A stretch of 64,000 nt of DNA, taken from positions 20,612,740 through 20,676,739 of the forward strand of contig NC_135561.1 in assembly GCF_964340395.1 (NCBI RefSeq), given 5' to 3'. This document shows positions 49,510 through 61,700 of the stretch, piece by piece. The position numbers were made by a program, and so were the translations under genes. The notes below the pieces were generated by a model. It had not been told where the DNA came from and did not search any database. It was given only the letters and a program-made list of their open reading frames with translations. Within the stretch, counting starts at the first letter, position 1; every line of letters starts with the position of its first letter. Source of the stretch: Glandiceps talaboti. Taxonomy: Eukaryota; Hemichordata; Enteropneusta; Spengelidae.

Positions 49510-51604
49510 TGTATGTATGTATGTATGTATGTATGTGTGTATGTGTGTATGTATGTATGTATGTGTGTGTGTATGTATGTATGTATGTATGTATGTATGT
49601 ATGTATGTAGCAGAGTAAAGCTATGCAATTCTAACTATGGTGTAATTATGTCTTATAGGAAAACACAACCAAACAAATCGACCTACTAGATGCACTCTAC
49701 AAATTTATACGAGATGAACTCATCCCGACTGCTACTGGATATTGTCAAATTGGTGGAACCAATTACGGATTGGATTTTGAATCACGTGATTTGATATGTT
49801 ACAATAATCGAACAGTGTTCAGGTAAGGAAATGACGATGTCCTTGATTTCTGATCACGTGTTTGGTAGATTTAATAAATCTTGTGGAAATATTTGAAGAG
49901 GCGCAACATATAACCGAAGTTGCTGAATTGAATAAAACTGATATGGTAATATATTAATAACTCTCCCTATATGTCCAATAAATTTATATTTACTACATAA
50001 AGTACATATTCCGGATTCCATCCTCGGATAGCGGGTTTAAATTTCATTTTCCAACTTGAGACTAATTTTTTTTTTATCTTGATAAATATGTTTACTGAAA
50101 ACTTATGCCGTGAATGAGTATAAAATCATCGTACATATTGAATGAATGGTGATCGGACATACGTGTAGAAAAACATATGTAAAACAGCCCTAGAAGTGTA
50201 AGCTTCGCTTAACATTTCGAGCAATACCTCTTGTCGCACATGTTTGAGTTTGAGGTTTCTCTACGAGAGATGAATGAGGGTTATCGGCGTATTCAAATTT
50301 TATGACGGCGATCTTTCTATCAGTGACATAACATTGTGTACTGTGTGTAGTGCAAACTCAGAGGAAAAAAAGTATTTATTTATGTAAACGTAGATTGTGC
50401 CTCGGAAAAAACTCGTCAAATTTGTGCTGTTACTTTGTTCGAGAAAACATTGACTTATTCTCAATAAAACATCTATTAAAAAATCGGGAGTAATTTTATA
50501 ATCCAATATGGCCACCGAAAATTGTATTAACTCTTTTGAACGACAATTTCTTTGAAATCAAGATGGTAAACCAAGTAAATCCTTTTTATAGTTCTTTTTA
50601 TAGTTTATTTCAAACGGGCAAGGAACAACTAAAGTCTTACATATGACAAAGTTTGGAATTGACTATTTTTGATTTTGAGGTCCGAGGCGGATTCTAGCGA
50701 TGAGTGTTGTCGTATGCAAATTAGATGACAACAATTCATTTCATTGGATTGCATTGATTGATCTTAGATAATGCACTCTATAATTTCATTGAAATCTGTT
50801 GTTTTTAAAAAAAGAAAAAGAAATTGCCTTTAGTGAAAATAACCTACTTATATATGAAATCAGATAGAACAAATAGAAACATAGTACAAAATGGGTGGGG
50901 GGGGGGTTACGTTACATTTGTCATTCATAGAGAAAAAAATTGAACAATGAAAAATACATAAATAAATGAAAATACACATTTTATTTTCATTTTGATGTAC
51001 TACGGAAATATATTTAATATATAGTTATATTATTACTCGTGTAACAAATCAAAAGTCAGTCATTATATTTTAACGGTTTATCCGTGTCATTCGTGATGAA
51101 GATGCCATATTGAGAATTATTTATGGATCCGAGCGTTGTGGTCTTGGAATGTGCCACCGACTATGTAGTAATTCAAGTCAAACTATTTCACATTCTCTCT
51201 TTATAGGGTCAGTCTTACAACGCCAAGTTCATCGTTGATATCAACGGCAGAACTACTTTGCATCACGCATTATTACCTGGATAAGAACACTGCGAAATTC
51301 AATGTATTTGATTATACATTTGAAATTGACTCGTCATTTCCGCTTCCGGTGTATTCGTTGCCCGCCAATGAAATTGACTGTGATGATCCTGAAACAATGG
51401 AAGGACTATGTACTAAGAAAGAATCATATGGAATTTATGGTTAAGTATCGTTTATTACAAAATCACAACTGCTTCTATTGCTTGGTAAAACTGTTCACAT
51501 CGTTGCCCCCCTGGGGGCAATACCTAACAGGGATAGCATTTCATGTTCTTTCTTTCTTTCTTTCCTTCTTTCCTTCTTTCTTTCTTTCTTTCTTTCTTTC
51601 TGGC

Positions 51605-51641
<37 letters not shown>

Positions 51642-51830
51642 TTCTTTTGCCCGTCCACCCACCCACCAAACAACCACCCACCCACTCGCTCGCTCGCTCG
51701 CCGCCCGCCACTCACTCACTCACTCACTCACTCACTCACTCACTCACTCACTCACTCACTCACTCACTCACTCACTCACTCACTCACTCACTCACTCACT
51801 CACTCACTCACTCACTCACTCACTCACTCA

Positions 51831-51869
<39 letters not shown>

Positions 51870-54011
51870 TGTTCATATGAGTTTATGATCAACAAACGTG
51901 AATTTTGCAATGCAGTGATTTTTTCTAGTGACGATAGTTAATGCTGACATAGGTCTTATTTCTTTCAGTGAAATCATTTTCGGATTTATATTATCTATGT
52001 AAATTTACTTAGATGTTATTACCCATTATTTGTCTTCGTTCAGCCAAGGACAATAGGAGTGATGACCTAAAGGGCCTTTGTCACCACGAATTGCTAGACA
52101 AGTAGTGACAACCCTTAGGTCACCAGTATTTTCCGACTGACTGAAGAAAAATATTGGAGAATAACATAATTATACCAGTGCTAGTAATATCAAAGAAAAG
52201 TCGGGGAAAGTAATGGCAATTTTGAACATTTTGACTCATATTTCGAACACAGCAGAACCAGTGACGTAGACACGCTTTGTAGTGACATAGAAGCGCGCTG
52301 TCGTGACGTAGAACGACCAGCCTATATTTTTTGTTCAACTTCGCTCGTGCATGGTATAATGTTGTGTTTGAAAGTATGTTAATACGGTATGTTAATACCT
52401 TGAAAGAGAAGTACTAACGTGTTGTTTTTCATTCATTTAAATCTGGAAAGCAGAGCTTCCATCAAAGTCTCCATACATCACCGACAAATTTAATATAACT
52501 TATCCAAAAGAGGGCGGTACTGCTGCCAAGCGCAAAGGCCACTCACCATGGATCATACTCTACATTATGATACCAATCTGCTTACTATTGATTCTGATTA
52601 TGGCCATAGGATTGTATTTGTGGAAGAGGAAATATGTTAGGAGTTATACGTGAGTATTTAGGAGATTTAGAAACGTTTAGAGTGATATTTTTTTTTACAA
52701 TAAACTTCATGTTAGTGTTCACTAGATCTGTAAGATACAACCACACAGAAAGCGTTAAAGTGATCATATGGATGAGGATTGGGTATATATTTTAAATTTT
52801 AATTTATAAAACAATTTTATCATGGCTTCATGGCAAATAAATTTCAAAACATGTCTGTATGTTGACATAGTTCATTCCATCATGGATACATTAGGGGAGA
52901 CCCAGCCACCATTTCCTGTACACAAAATGTCCAAACAAACTGTATTCGTGCAATCTTACTTTCTTAAAGTTTAGCATGGACTCCTGTGCCTCAGTCAACC
53001 CAGCTGTATAATTGAGGACCTGGTAGGATAGAGGTTACAATGTGAATGTTTTAATCCTATGTGCTTATAAAGGCAGCAATGGATTGTATGCTACCTATGG
53101 AGTTGAGGAAGCATAAACAGCTGTTGTGCCACTATAGATCCGTACCAAGGGTAATACCTGTAAAGCGGTTTGAGAACAAAGTGGAAATGCCCTATATAAA
53201 AACTAACATAAAAAACTAACATTATTTTCGTAGTAGGTTTCAAACGGAGTTAACACTAATATGAAAGGGGCTGTAGCGGATGGTGCAATTTTTGCAACGC
53301 CAGACGATGAAAAGAATCAGTGTTTATAAGACGACATTTTGTTTGAATTGTCAACTGACTTCCATTGTAATTTTATCACCATAAACACCTGATAAGTTGG
53401 TCGGTTAAAAAAAACAAGAAAAAGAACAAACAATTAACGTGTGCGTATTTCATAATCGCACTTTTAGAAATACGGGGATGCCTAGAAATAAGGAGGAAAT
53501 TGTAAAACATTCGATTTATCAAGATTGGAATTAGAAAAGTAAAATGCGAGATTTTTTTGTTGTTGCTAATATAACATTCTTCTTTTTCGACAGGTTCAGG
53601 GAGAACGTACGTCTAGCTAAAATTGCCAAAAGTTATGGTCGCCCGGACTCCATGAATGTTGAAACACAGCTCAAACGCAAAGAATATCTCTACGGAGACG
53701 CTCAGAATGGGGACGCTAAAAATGGAGCTATTCCTGATCGTCAAGTTAGCGCCAGTCCTGTTCCTGGAAGTGCCAACTCTACTCTTCAGCTCCCACCGAG
53801 GACAAGAATGGACTCTGATACGAGATCGAAACGTTCGAGTAGAGCTTCGGATGTGAGGCGGCTCTCGAGTGACGATGTCAAAATTCTAGCATTGCAGCCA
53901 CGTGAGGATAACTCACCACATGGCTATGAAAACAGAGCGTTTCAATTTATAGACGATAAAGAGGAAAGCTCTGATGTGGCGGCAGATGGCATTGATCCCG
54001 TAGCTGTATGA
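47028..54011 (+). CDS. type I membrane receptor: phytocyanin-like domain, two EGF repeats, TM, cytoplasmic tail
   Basis: Exons 47028-47314, 48557-49163, 49659-49822, 51207-51439, 52454-52649 and 53594-54011 join without a stop (phases 0, 2, 0, 2, 1, 2) and give 634 residues plus those of an upstream start exon. Order: signal peptide (WLYTALLLTAIDLL); a Cys-rich N-terminal part; a phytocyanin/cupredoxin-like domain (GDTLVF, DLVMVSEQYFQDC, NPGENF, VYRCDFGLKMEIFV); two EGF repeats, the second canonical (CKNGGTC, CTCPTGFTGRIC); an unrecognised region of about 210 residues; a helix (ILYIMIPICLLLILIMAIGL) flanked by KRKG and WKRK; and a tail of about 140 residues with GYENRAF and a C-terminal PVAV that could suit class II PDZ binding. 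Six N-glycosylation sequons lie outside the membrane. It is probably a cell-surface adhesion or signalling receptor; the ligand is unknown. No kinase domain and no DSL domain. Confidence 0.8.
47315..48556 (+). other. intron of the receptor gene
   Basis: A+T-rich, no repeats of note and no coding signals. Confidence 0.5.
48557..49163 (+). CDS. receptor exon: phytocyanin-like core and both EGF repeats
   Basis: Acceptor GTTTTCAG, donor CAG|GTAGGA, 607 nt. The first 80 residues complete the phytocyanin-like fold. EGF-1 (MCGGNSRQPMCSGHGEC to GVHC) has an extra cysteine after the fifth (SCCKGY). EGF-2 (CSTSPCKNGGTC to GRIC) has the six standard cysteines. Neither begins with the D-x-D/N calcium-binding signature. 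Confidence 0.85.
49482..49610. repeat. TATG microsatellite in receptor intron
   Basis: TATG units with TG interruptions, 49 bases before the exon at 49659. Confidence 0.85.
49659..49822 (+). CDS. receptor exon: membrane-distal part of unknown region
   Basis: Acceptor TCTTATAG, donor AG|GTAAGG. It encodes ENTTKQIDLLDALYKFIRDE and a GYCQIGGTNYGLDF segment with two cysteines and two sequons (NTT, NRT). No domain is recognised. Confidence 0.7.
49823..51206 (+). other. intron of the receptor gene
   Basis: Contains a G-run near 50895-50906. No other feature. Confidence 0.5.
51207..51439 (+). CDS. receptor exon: membrane-proximal unknown region
   Basis: Acceptor CTCTTTATAG, donor TATG|GTTAAG (weaker than its neighbours). 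It encodes SSSLISTAELLCITHYYLDK and a Cys-poor region ending in EIDCDDPETMEGLC. Frame continuity with both neighbours supports it. Confidence 0.7.
51545..51868. repeat. TTTC, TGTC, CACT and CA microsatellite cluster in receptor intron
   Basis: TTTC (51549-51600), TGTC (51603-51640), a C-rich spacer of CCAC and CGCT units, about 30 CACT units (51708-51832), then CA. All long open frames here are artefacts. Confidence 0.9.
52034..52362 (+). mobile_element. repeat family R5, copy d (in receptor intron)
   Basis: The hairpin head CTTCGTTCAGCC ... GACTGACTGAAG (52034-52144) precedes the body with GGAGAATAACATAATTATA, GTGACGTAGAACGACCAG and TATTTTTTGTTCAACTTCG. It ends about 90 bases before the transmembrane exon. 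Confidence 0.65.
52454..52649 (+). CDS. receptor exon: stalk and transmembrane helix
   Basis: Acceptor GGAAAGCAG, donor AC|GTGAGT. It contains a sequon (NIT), the basic patch AKRKGHS, a transmembrane helix of about 24 residues and the stop-transfer WKRKYVR. Confidence 0.8.
53594..54011 (+). CDS. receptor exon: cytoplasmic tail and stop
   Basis: Acceptor TTTTTCGACAG; stop TGA 54009-54011. The tail is charged and Ser-rich (RSKRSSRASDVRRLSSDD suggests basophilic phosphorylation sites), with GYENRAFQF near the end and C-terminal DPVAV. No enzymatic domain. Confidence 0.8.
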
Positions 54012-54887
54012 AGTGTAGACTTATGTAAATGATGTATATTGTGTGAAACCTTTGTATATTTGGTATGAAGCTAATGATGCTGTATATATTTTGCTATATG
54101 CCATCGTCTTTTTTGTTTTTTGTCAAGAGAATCTTACTATTTATAAAGGCATTATGATGACGCCATCAAATTAGGAGTAACGACGGCCAATTCTGAAAAT
54201 TGTCAATATTCGAGTTAGATTTTTTAAATTCAATTTTTGATAGTTTTCATGTGCCGCCGGATTAATCTTACATCAAATTCTGAAATACCGAATCATGTAC
54301 ATACCTTAAAGCATTTGAGCTAAATAATCTCGAGTTTAAATATGAGTGATACGAGGGTAGCTTGTCTGATAATGTGCGCATTATAAATTTATCTTGGTTC
54401 CTCGTTCATTCTTACCGCTGGTGGCGCTGTACTCAACAAATGTCTTGTGTGCTCATCAGCGCACCCCCGGTCCTGGAGAACGAAGCAAACTAATTCTAAA
54501 CAAGGCATAACCATGATGACAACGACGTTAACTTTTATGACTGGTTTTAAATGCATTGCTCACGACCAAATAACTGTGACTAAAAACGACCGAGCGAGTT
54601 TTCCTTGTTAACCAATAACCGGCCAACTCGTCGTTAGTAAAAACCGTCACCCTCATTCAGCGAAATTCAAAAGTAATTCATTGTCCATATTGCAACAAGG
54701 GATTTTTCCTAACATGAAGTCAACATTTGTGTACTGTGCCGAAAATTCAGCAAGTTGACAAACTCTTTCAACTGTCTATTGCACATACCTCAAGTAGTGT
54801 AGAGCTTGGGTGAACTTGGGGTTCAACGAATTAAAGTTAGTGTCACAAAACCTTAGTGTTGGGATTACAGCTATGATCTCATAAACA
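54012..54887. other. 3' flank of the receptor gene
   Basis: No perfect AATAAA is seen near the stop. Probably 3' untranslated sequence followed by intergenic DNA. Confidence 0.35.
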
Positions 54888-54958
54888 TTTTTAGCACAAC
54901 TGAACTTGTTCAGTAGTGCTATAGGGATCGCCCGGCGTCTGTCTGTGTGTGTGTGTGG

Positions 54959-54997
<39 letters not shown>

Positions 54998-56301
54998 CAA
55001 CTTAAAGTCAAAAACCGCTGAACCGATTGCCATGATATTTGGTGGGTCCATTACTTTGGGTGTCTAGTTGGGAAATTGTTCAAATCAAAATGATCGCATC
55101 ACAGGTGTGTGATTTGGGTCAAAAAATGTGATTTTTGGTCAAAAAACTTAAACTCAGAAACTACTGGGCAGATTGGTGCGAAATTTGGTGGGAACATTCT
55201 TAAGGTGGTGTAAAGTAAGATTTGTTCATGACGGGATGATTCCATCAGTGATATGCAAATTAGGGCTAAAATGTGTCTTTTTGGTTAAAAATCTATAATT
55301 CTAAAACTACTGAGCAGATTGGGCTGAAATTTAATGGGAATGTATCTAGGGATGTATGGACGAAGAAATGTTAAGCTTACCATGATTCCATGAGTGATAT
55401 GCAAATTAGGTGTAAAAATGTTCATTTTTGGTCAAAAACTTATATCTCAAAAAGTACTTGGTCAATTAGTCTGAAACTTGGCGAGATGTTTCTGAAACTG
55501 TTATTCTGCAGATTTTCTTAAAAACATTTTGACAAAATTGGCCCTAGCGACCATGACCACGCCCTTAGCAACAACCAAATGGCAGTATATTTTGGTCAAA
55601 TAACAACATCATCTGGTAAGCAAGTGAGTAAACATTCAAAAAATGTATGCAAATACCCTAGCAACCATGACCACGCCCATAGCAACAGCCAAACGGAGGT
55701 GTATTTCACAAAGATAACAACAGGGTTTAATAGATAATTGAATAAACATCCAAAAAATGTATGTAAATTTGCATAGCAACAAGACCACGCCCATAACAAC
55801 AGCCAAATAATCACGTATATTGCAAAGATAACAACAGGAATAGAAAGACAGATGAATTAACATTCAAAAAATGTATGCAAATACCCTAGTAACCATGACC
55901 ACGCCCATAGCAACAGCCAAATGGTGGTGTATTTCACAAAGATAACAACAGGGTTTAATAGACAATTGAATAAACATTCAAAAAATGTATGTAAATTTTC
56001 CTAGCAACAAGACCACGCCCATAGCAACAGCCAAATGATCACGTATATTGCAAAGACAATATCAGGAATTCATACACAAGTGAACAAAAACATACACAAA
56101 TGTATGCAAATATATCTAACAACATGACCACGCCCATAGCAACAGCCAAATGATAGCATTTATCGTAAAGATAACAACATGGTTGGATAGGCAACTGGAT
56201 AGTTATTCAGCAAATAAACACCTATTGTTAGCATAGACTAGCATATGGATAAACATTTTTAAAAACTACAGTTGTGCTACAACGCCATTGGCGGTATTTT
56301 T
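54888..56301 (+). mobile_element. non-autonomous element E2 (second copy of E1)
   Basis: Same ends and internal order as 6651-7930, but with a shorter TCTG/TG array (about 54939-54995) and six instead of four GACCACGCCC units of 112-119 bp. The 5' end can form a near-perfect hairpin, TAGCACAACTGAAC with GTTCAGTAGTGCTA. Confidence 0.75.
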
Positions 56302-56422
56302 ACTTTTTGATTTAATTAAACTGACGTACTAATAGTATACATTCTTTAGATAAATGTGTATATGTATATAAAACTTTCTTTGTTGTAGGAATGTAGTGTG
56401 CTAGTTTTGATGGTCCTAACCG

Positions 56423-56815
<393 letters not shown>

Positions 56816-56819
56816 GGAG

Positions 56820-57780
56820 GGAGGTGGATGGGGGGAGTATGAGAGGCTGAAACGAAATTTCAGAATTTTCGATATCATTATTGTTGTATATGTGTGACAC
56901 CGTTTACAGTAATTTTGAAGATTTCTGGGGAAGATAACCCCCATCAAATTGTGATTGTATTTTTAAAATAGAAATTTGCGTCTAATCTATCTGCACATAT
57001 ACTGTTATTGTCATGGTAATGTGACCCTCACTTCAAATTGCAAACATATGTCATCCACGCTTGATATTTGCAGGCATATACTTAGACTAAGACTGCAAAT
57101 TGATAAATCGTAGACAAATATTAGGGCAAGGGTACATTTTATAATCAACCTATGACGTAGGGATATTTGAGTGCGCAGGCGCTGGTATGGGTGTAGACGA
57201 TTTATACGACTCTGTCCGTATTGTACATTTCATGTATAAAATTTGACGAGGGACAGATTTATTAGCAATCGCAATAAAAATACCATTCTGAATTTCGGTA
57301 TTTTGCCTTTTTTTTATCAAGCCCTGGTTTAAGAGAGTTTGCGATTTTTCGACTTTGATTGTGTGTCCACACGTGACAACATATATATGAGATTAATCCA
57401 TTGATCGACATTACCTTATCCTTAAATCTAATACAGATTAACAGAATGATGGGAAAGGTTAGATGATGACGATTTTCCTTAATTCTTATTTATTTCTCAA
57501 TGTTTTAAGTATTATAATACTTTTGAGAGCTTGTGCAAGCATATGCCATATCAGACTATTAAATTACTTTACCCGACTCGGTCAAGAAAATCAAAACTTT
57601 ACTGATAGATTTGCCTTTCGACAAAGAGTCTAGCTAGCATATGTTGTAAATTTTGACCCAAAATGAAATGAATTTTATCGTACATTACACTCTTTTAGAG
57701 TCATATATAAAGTAATAAATTAATGCATCACATATGCATGGAAGCGATAGGTCAACTTATATATGTATAAATTAAATTGA
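56820..57780. other. non-coding stretch
   Basis: Nothing supported. Confidence 0.35.
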
Positions 57781-57782
57781 AT

Positions 57783-57900
57783 TGAGGAAAGAATTCGAAA
57801 AGTGACACGTGTAGGATTCAAACCCATGGCCACGTCCTCTGAATACTATAGCCAGAGTGCTCTGGCCAGTGAACTCACGCGTCAACTGGTAGATTTCCGT
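57783..57900 (-). mobile_element. tRNA-derived SINE, copy 3
   Basis: On the reverse strand: head AATCTACCAGTTGACGC, A-box-like TTCACTGGCCAGAGCA, TATTCAGAGGACGTGG, B-box-like GGTTTGAATCC, then CACGTGTCACTTTTC and TTTCCTCAATTCAATTTAA. It agrees with the copies at 16322 and 16644. Confidence 0.6.
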
Positions 57901-57910
57901 GTGTATTTTT

Positions 57911-57914
<4 letters not shown>

Positions 57915-57952
<38 letters not shown>
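57915..57952. repeat. TA dinucleotide array
   Basis: About 19 TA units next to SINE copy 3. Confidence 0.85.
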
Positions 57953-57956
<4 letters not shown>

Positions 57957-58276
57957 CATATTCATCTATTCTACATACACTCTCACCAAACTCCCGCTCG
58001 TATTTTCATTAGACTTTGTCACCGATGGTGGCGCTGTGACAGTTGCAAACATTATGTTATTGGGTACGGCAACCTTGTTTGGTTAAATATTAACCATTCT
58101 TAACAGACGTTCATCACAACGACTTTTTCGTTGTACACATATCAAGACTGTTAGAAAAATCCTATATTTCTATTTCATATGGTCTGATGACGTCATTCAC
58201 TTGTACCCGAGACTCGCCGTGTTAATGAACTCAAGCTTACTGGTCGGTCACGTGTGATACGAGATGAACTGAGAGT

Positions 58277-58328
58277 ATGGGAACTATTCATACACCAACG
58301 ATTACACTTGGCCTTACGGTCGTTGTCG
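58277..58328 (+). CDS. Ly6 gene exon 1 (signal peptide)
   Basis: ATG to donor G|GTAAGT. It encodes MGTIHTPTITLGLTVVV and leaves in phase 1, which exon 60687 completes as Gly. Confidence 0.7.
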
Positions 58329-58654
58329 GTAAGTACGTGTCGTTGTCATTTTAAAATGAGCACGCAATATTTACTTTCTACTTGACAACAAGCAATAAAT
58401 GTATACCGTTTTGCGACATTCATGTTTATAGTGACTTGGTGTAGAGCTCATAGTGTAAGTATATAGATCGAACATTCACAAACAAATCTAGAGAAACATT
58501 CAAGTGCTAGTTCTCCACATACACAGAATGATTTTAACTCTTCCCGATTATGTCAGTTCAAGTACAAGGTCAAGGTCAAGTCTTTGAGAAATCCGGTCAG
58601 ACGAAGCCACTGTTTTACAATGATTCAATGTAAATTAACAAAGAAACTGCAAAA

Positions 58655-58705
<51 letters not shown>

Positions 58706-61700
58706 ATACAGATATTAAGCACAATGACGACACCTAAAATCTGTAACAGAGGACAATTTAACAATATAAATGTTTTAAAACTTGCAAGAATCTAATGATC
58801 TCCAAGTGCATGTGTTTATGAAGAACAAGGGATCAATCTAAAATCTCATTGTTCATGTTGTTGCTTTTCAAATCTATGACATATGTTTTAATTTGGTCAC
58901 ACTGACTAGAAATATTATATATTATTGTTTTGTGATAGCATTATTATGAGATCTATCGATATATTTGTTATGGCAATTTGAGCGCCGAATGTTTATTTTC
59001 AATGTAGCAGCGCGAAACATCATAAAACTACGAGTGATGGTAATAGCTAAGTTAGGTTAATGTATATGCTAAATTATACGGAATTTGAAGAGTGCACGAT
59101 ACTGCTTAATTACTGAATATGGTTCATTATTCAAAATACTCATAAAGGTAAAAGTTGTAGCAACAAAGTTCATAGGACAGGTGAGTATTGTTATGGTTGA
59201 TATATGTACCATATTATACGAAATTTGAAGCTTGCATTTTTAAGATATAGCCTAGTTATCTAAAATCATTAATTATGCGATTTTTCATTAAAACTGTAAG
59301 CTATATCAACAAATTTTATACGACATATCAGCTTTGTTATGGTTAACGTATGTACTAAATGATATTGAAATTCAAGTGTGCATTCTTAAGATGTAGCCTA
59401 ATTACCGAAAATCATAATCATGTAAATTAGTTATTAACTGTCATGGTACATCAACAAACTTTATAGGGCGTATGGACTGTGTTATATTCAATGTATGTAG
59501 TAAATCATATTGAATTTGAAGAATGCAGTCGTAAGATATAGCCTAATTACCGAAAACAATTAATTATGAAAATTATTCACTAAATCTTTAAGCAAAATCA
59601 ACACCTTGTATAGGACGTATGCACTCTTATGTTTAACGTATGTAGTAAATTGTATTGAAATTGAAGTATGCAGTCGTAATATATAGCCTAATTACCAAAA
59701 TTAATTAATGATGCAAATTATTCATTAACACTGTAAGGTACATCAACTAACTTTATAGGACATATTCGAAAAAAACAGTGAAGAAAGCAGACTGACTTCA
59801 TATGAATGGTTTATTTAAAAAACCCAGTACTGAGAAAGCAGACTGACTTCATATGAATGGTTTAGTTCACACAATCATGCTACTTGAAAAAAAAAGTATC
59901 GAGACATCAATTCCTGTCAGAGAAACTGTCTATTCAGGAATCAATTGATTAATCAATGGCCGCCACTTTTGAAGTGTTTCATAAATTCTACTGTCTGGCT
60001 TTTGACGTGAATACTTTCGAATCAGACTTTTGTTGATCTCGATTAGGAAGCAAAATGTGAAAACGTCAGATATCATTGATAGAGAGAAATCGTTAGGACA
60101 CTTTAAAATGTCTTTTATCTGTTTGTTCCTTGTCAAATCAGATGTGAATGACAGTTCTACTCTATAAATAAACAAATCAATCCACTGTTCAACAAAGGAA
60201 CTCGTCGTCTTTTGAACAAGAATCGTAAATGCGAGAAACAAGTTAAGAACTTGAAACTTTGAAAGAAGAGATGAATTTTTCTAAAAAATATGATGTATTG
60301 CAATTGCTTTTAGAAAAATAATAGAAAGACCTTTGATAAGGAAATTCCAAATGAACTATTGATGATGGAAATCGATGGTACATGGTAGCTAGCAGTGAAG
60401 TTAGAAATAAATAAACCGAGAACAACATAAATCACTACTGCTACCGCCAACATCGTCATCATGATTGTTGCCATTGACAACCGAAACAACAGATTATTAT
60501 CGGGGAAAGCACTGAAAGGTGAGGACGGGAAGGAGAGAAACTTGAAGACATTTCAAGCTAGTTGTTGCTTGTTTCACATATCAGTTGAATTTACTTGCTC
60601 AGCGGATAATCTCGATCAAGTAAATGAAAATTGACATAAAGATTCTAATAGAAGGTGTCTATCAAATTACCGTTGTTTGTCTCCAGGTCTATGTATAGGA
60701 CAAATACACTGCCTGACATGTTTTCGATGTTTTGACAACGTACATGAAGACAACTGTAGAGTGGATTACACGTCTTGGCAAAAAGAACCTTGTCCCCATG
60801 ACGAGGGTCTCTGCTCGGTAAGTGGTGGCTGTAAAATTCTGTGAAGGGTTTTCTGAAAATATATTGAACTGTTGTAGTGGCACAAGCCGAGTTCATAAAC
60901 CTTGTACTCAAAGTGAATCTAGACATACTTAAAAAACTTTGATTAAACTATCCTACTATAATATTAATGTTGATGTATACTTTCTAAGACATTACAATCG
61001 CCTTTAAATTTTGGTAGAACAGTTGGTGGCCTAGTATGGATTCGTCGATATTTTTGGTACGTACCAAAATTATGTCATCGGGTAGTTTGTACGTTATATC
61101 CTAATGCCAGGTTTGAGTTCAGTCAATTGCAAGTTATTACAGATACGTTTACTAACTTAGAGTGAAATCTCGATATAAACTCAGCTCGTGCCCCTCTAAA
61201 CGAAAGTTTCTCAGACGTTTTAGGATTAGTGTTTTAATCGTAATTACATTTTTATATCATTTCTTGCAAAAGTACTTCAAATGTTAATATTAATAATTCA
61301 AAGTAATATTGTTCACTCGGCTATCACATTGAAAAGTGAAGACAATATGTATTTATAATTACAAATATACATGTTCCAAAATGTAATTTTTGTTGTACAT
61401 TTCTACATTCTAAGGTGACTTATGAGACGATGAATAACACGATTGTCATATTCAGTAGAGGATGTCGACCTGCCGACAGTTGCCAAGATGGTTGTATGAT
61501 GGATTACAATAACGGTAAGCAAATGAAAGTTTCCAGATATTGCGCCCTCTTTAGTTGATATTATTGAACGTCACCTTATCATATGATTATCATATTTCCA
61601 ATGCTTTCACACGATACAACAAAAAACACATTCGACCTTTCATACGAGGGGTGATGGGTAATTGTGAAAACTAGAAAACTAGAAAAAATCTCTAGAAGGA

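Noticed and set aside
51302-51941. Long open frames at 51302-51941
   Set aside because: TTTC, TGTC, CACT and CA repeats within a receptor intron; only 51207-51439 in the receptor frame is coding.
60645-60926. 93-codon minus-strand frame
   Set aside because: Antisense shadow of the Ly6 exon at 60687-60817, with no splice or domain support.
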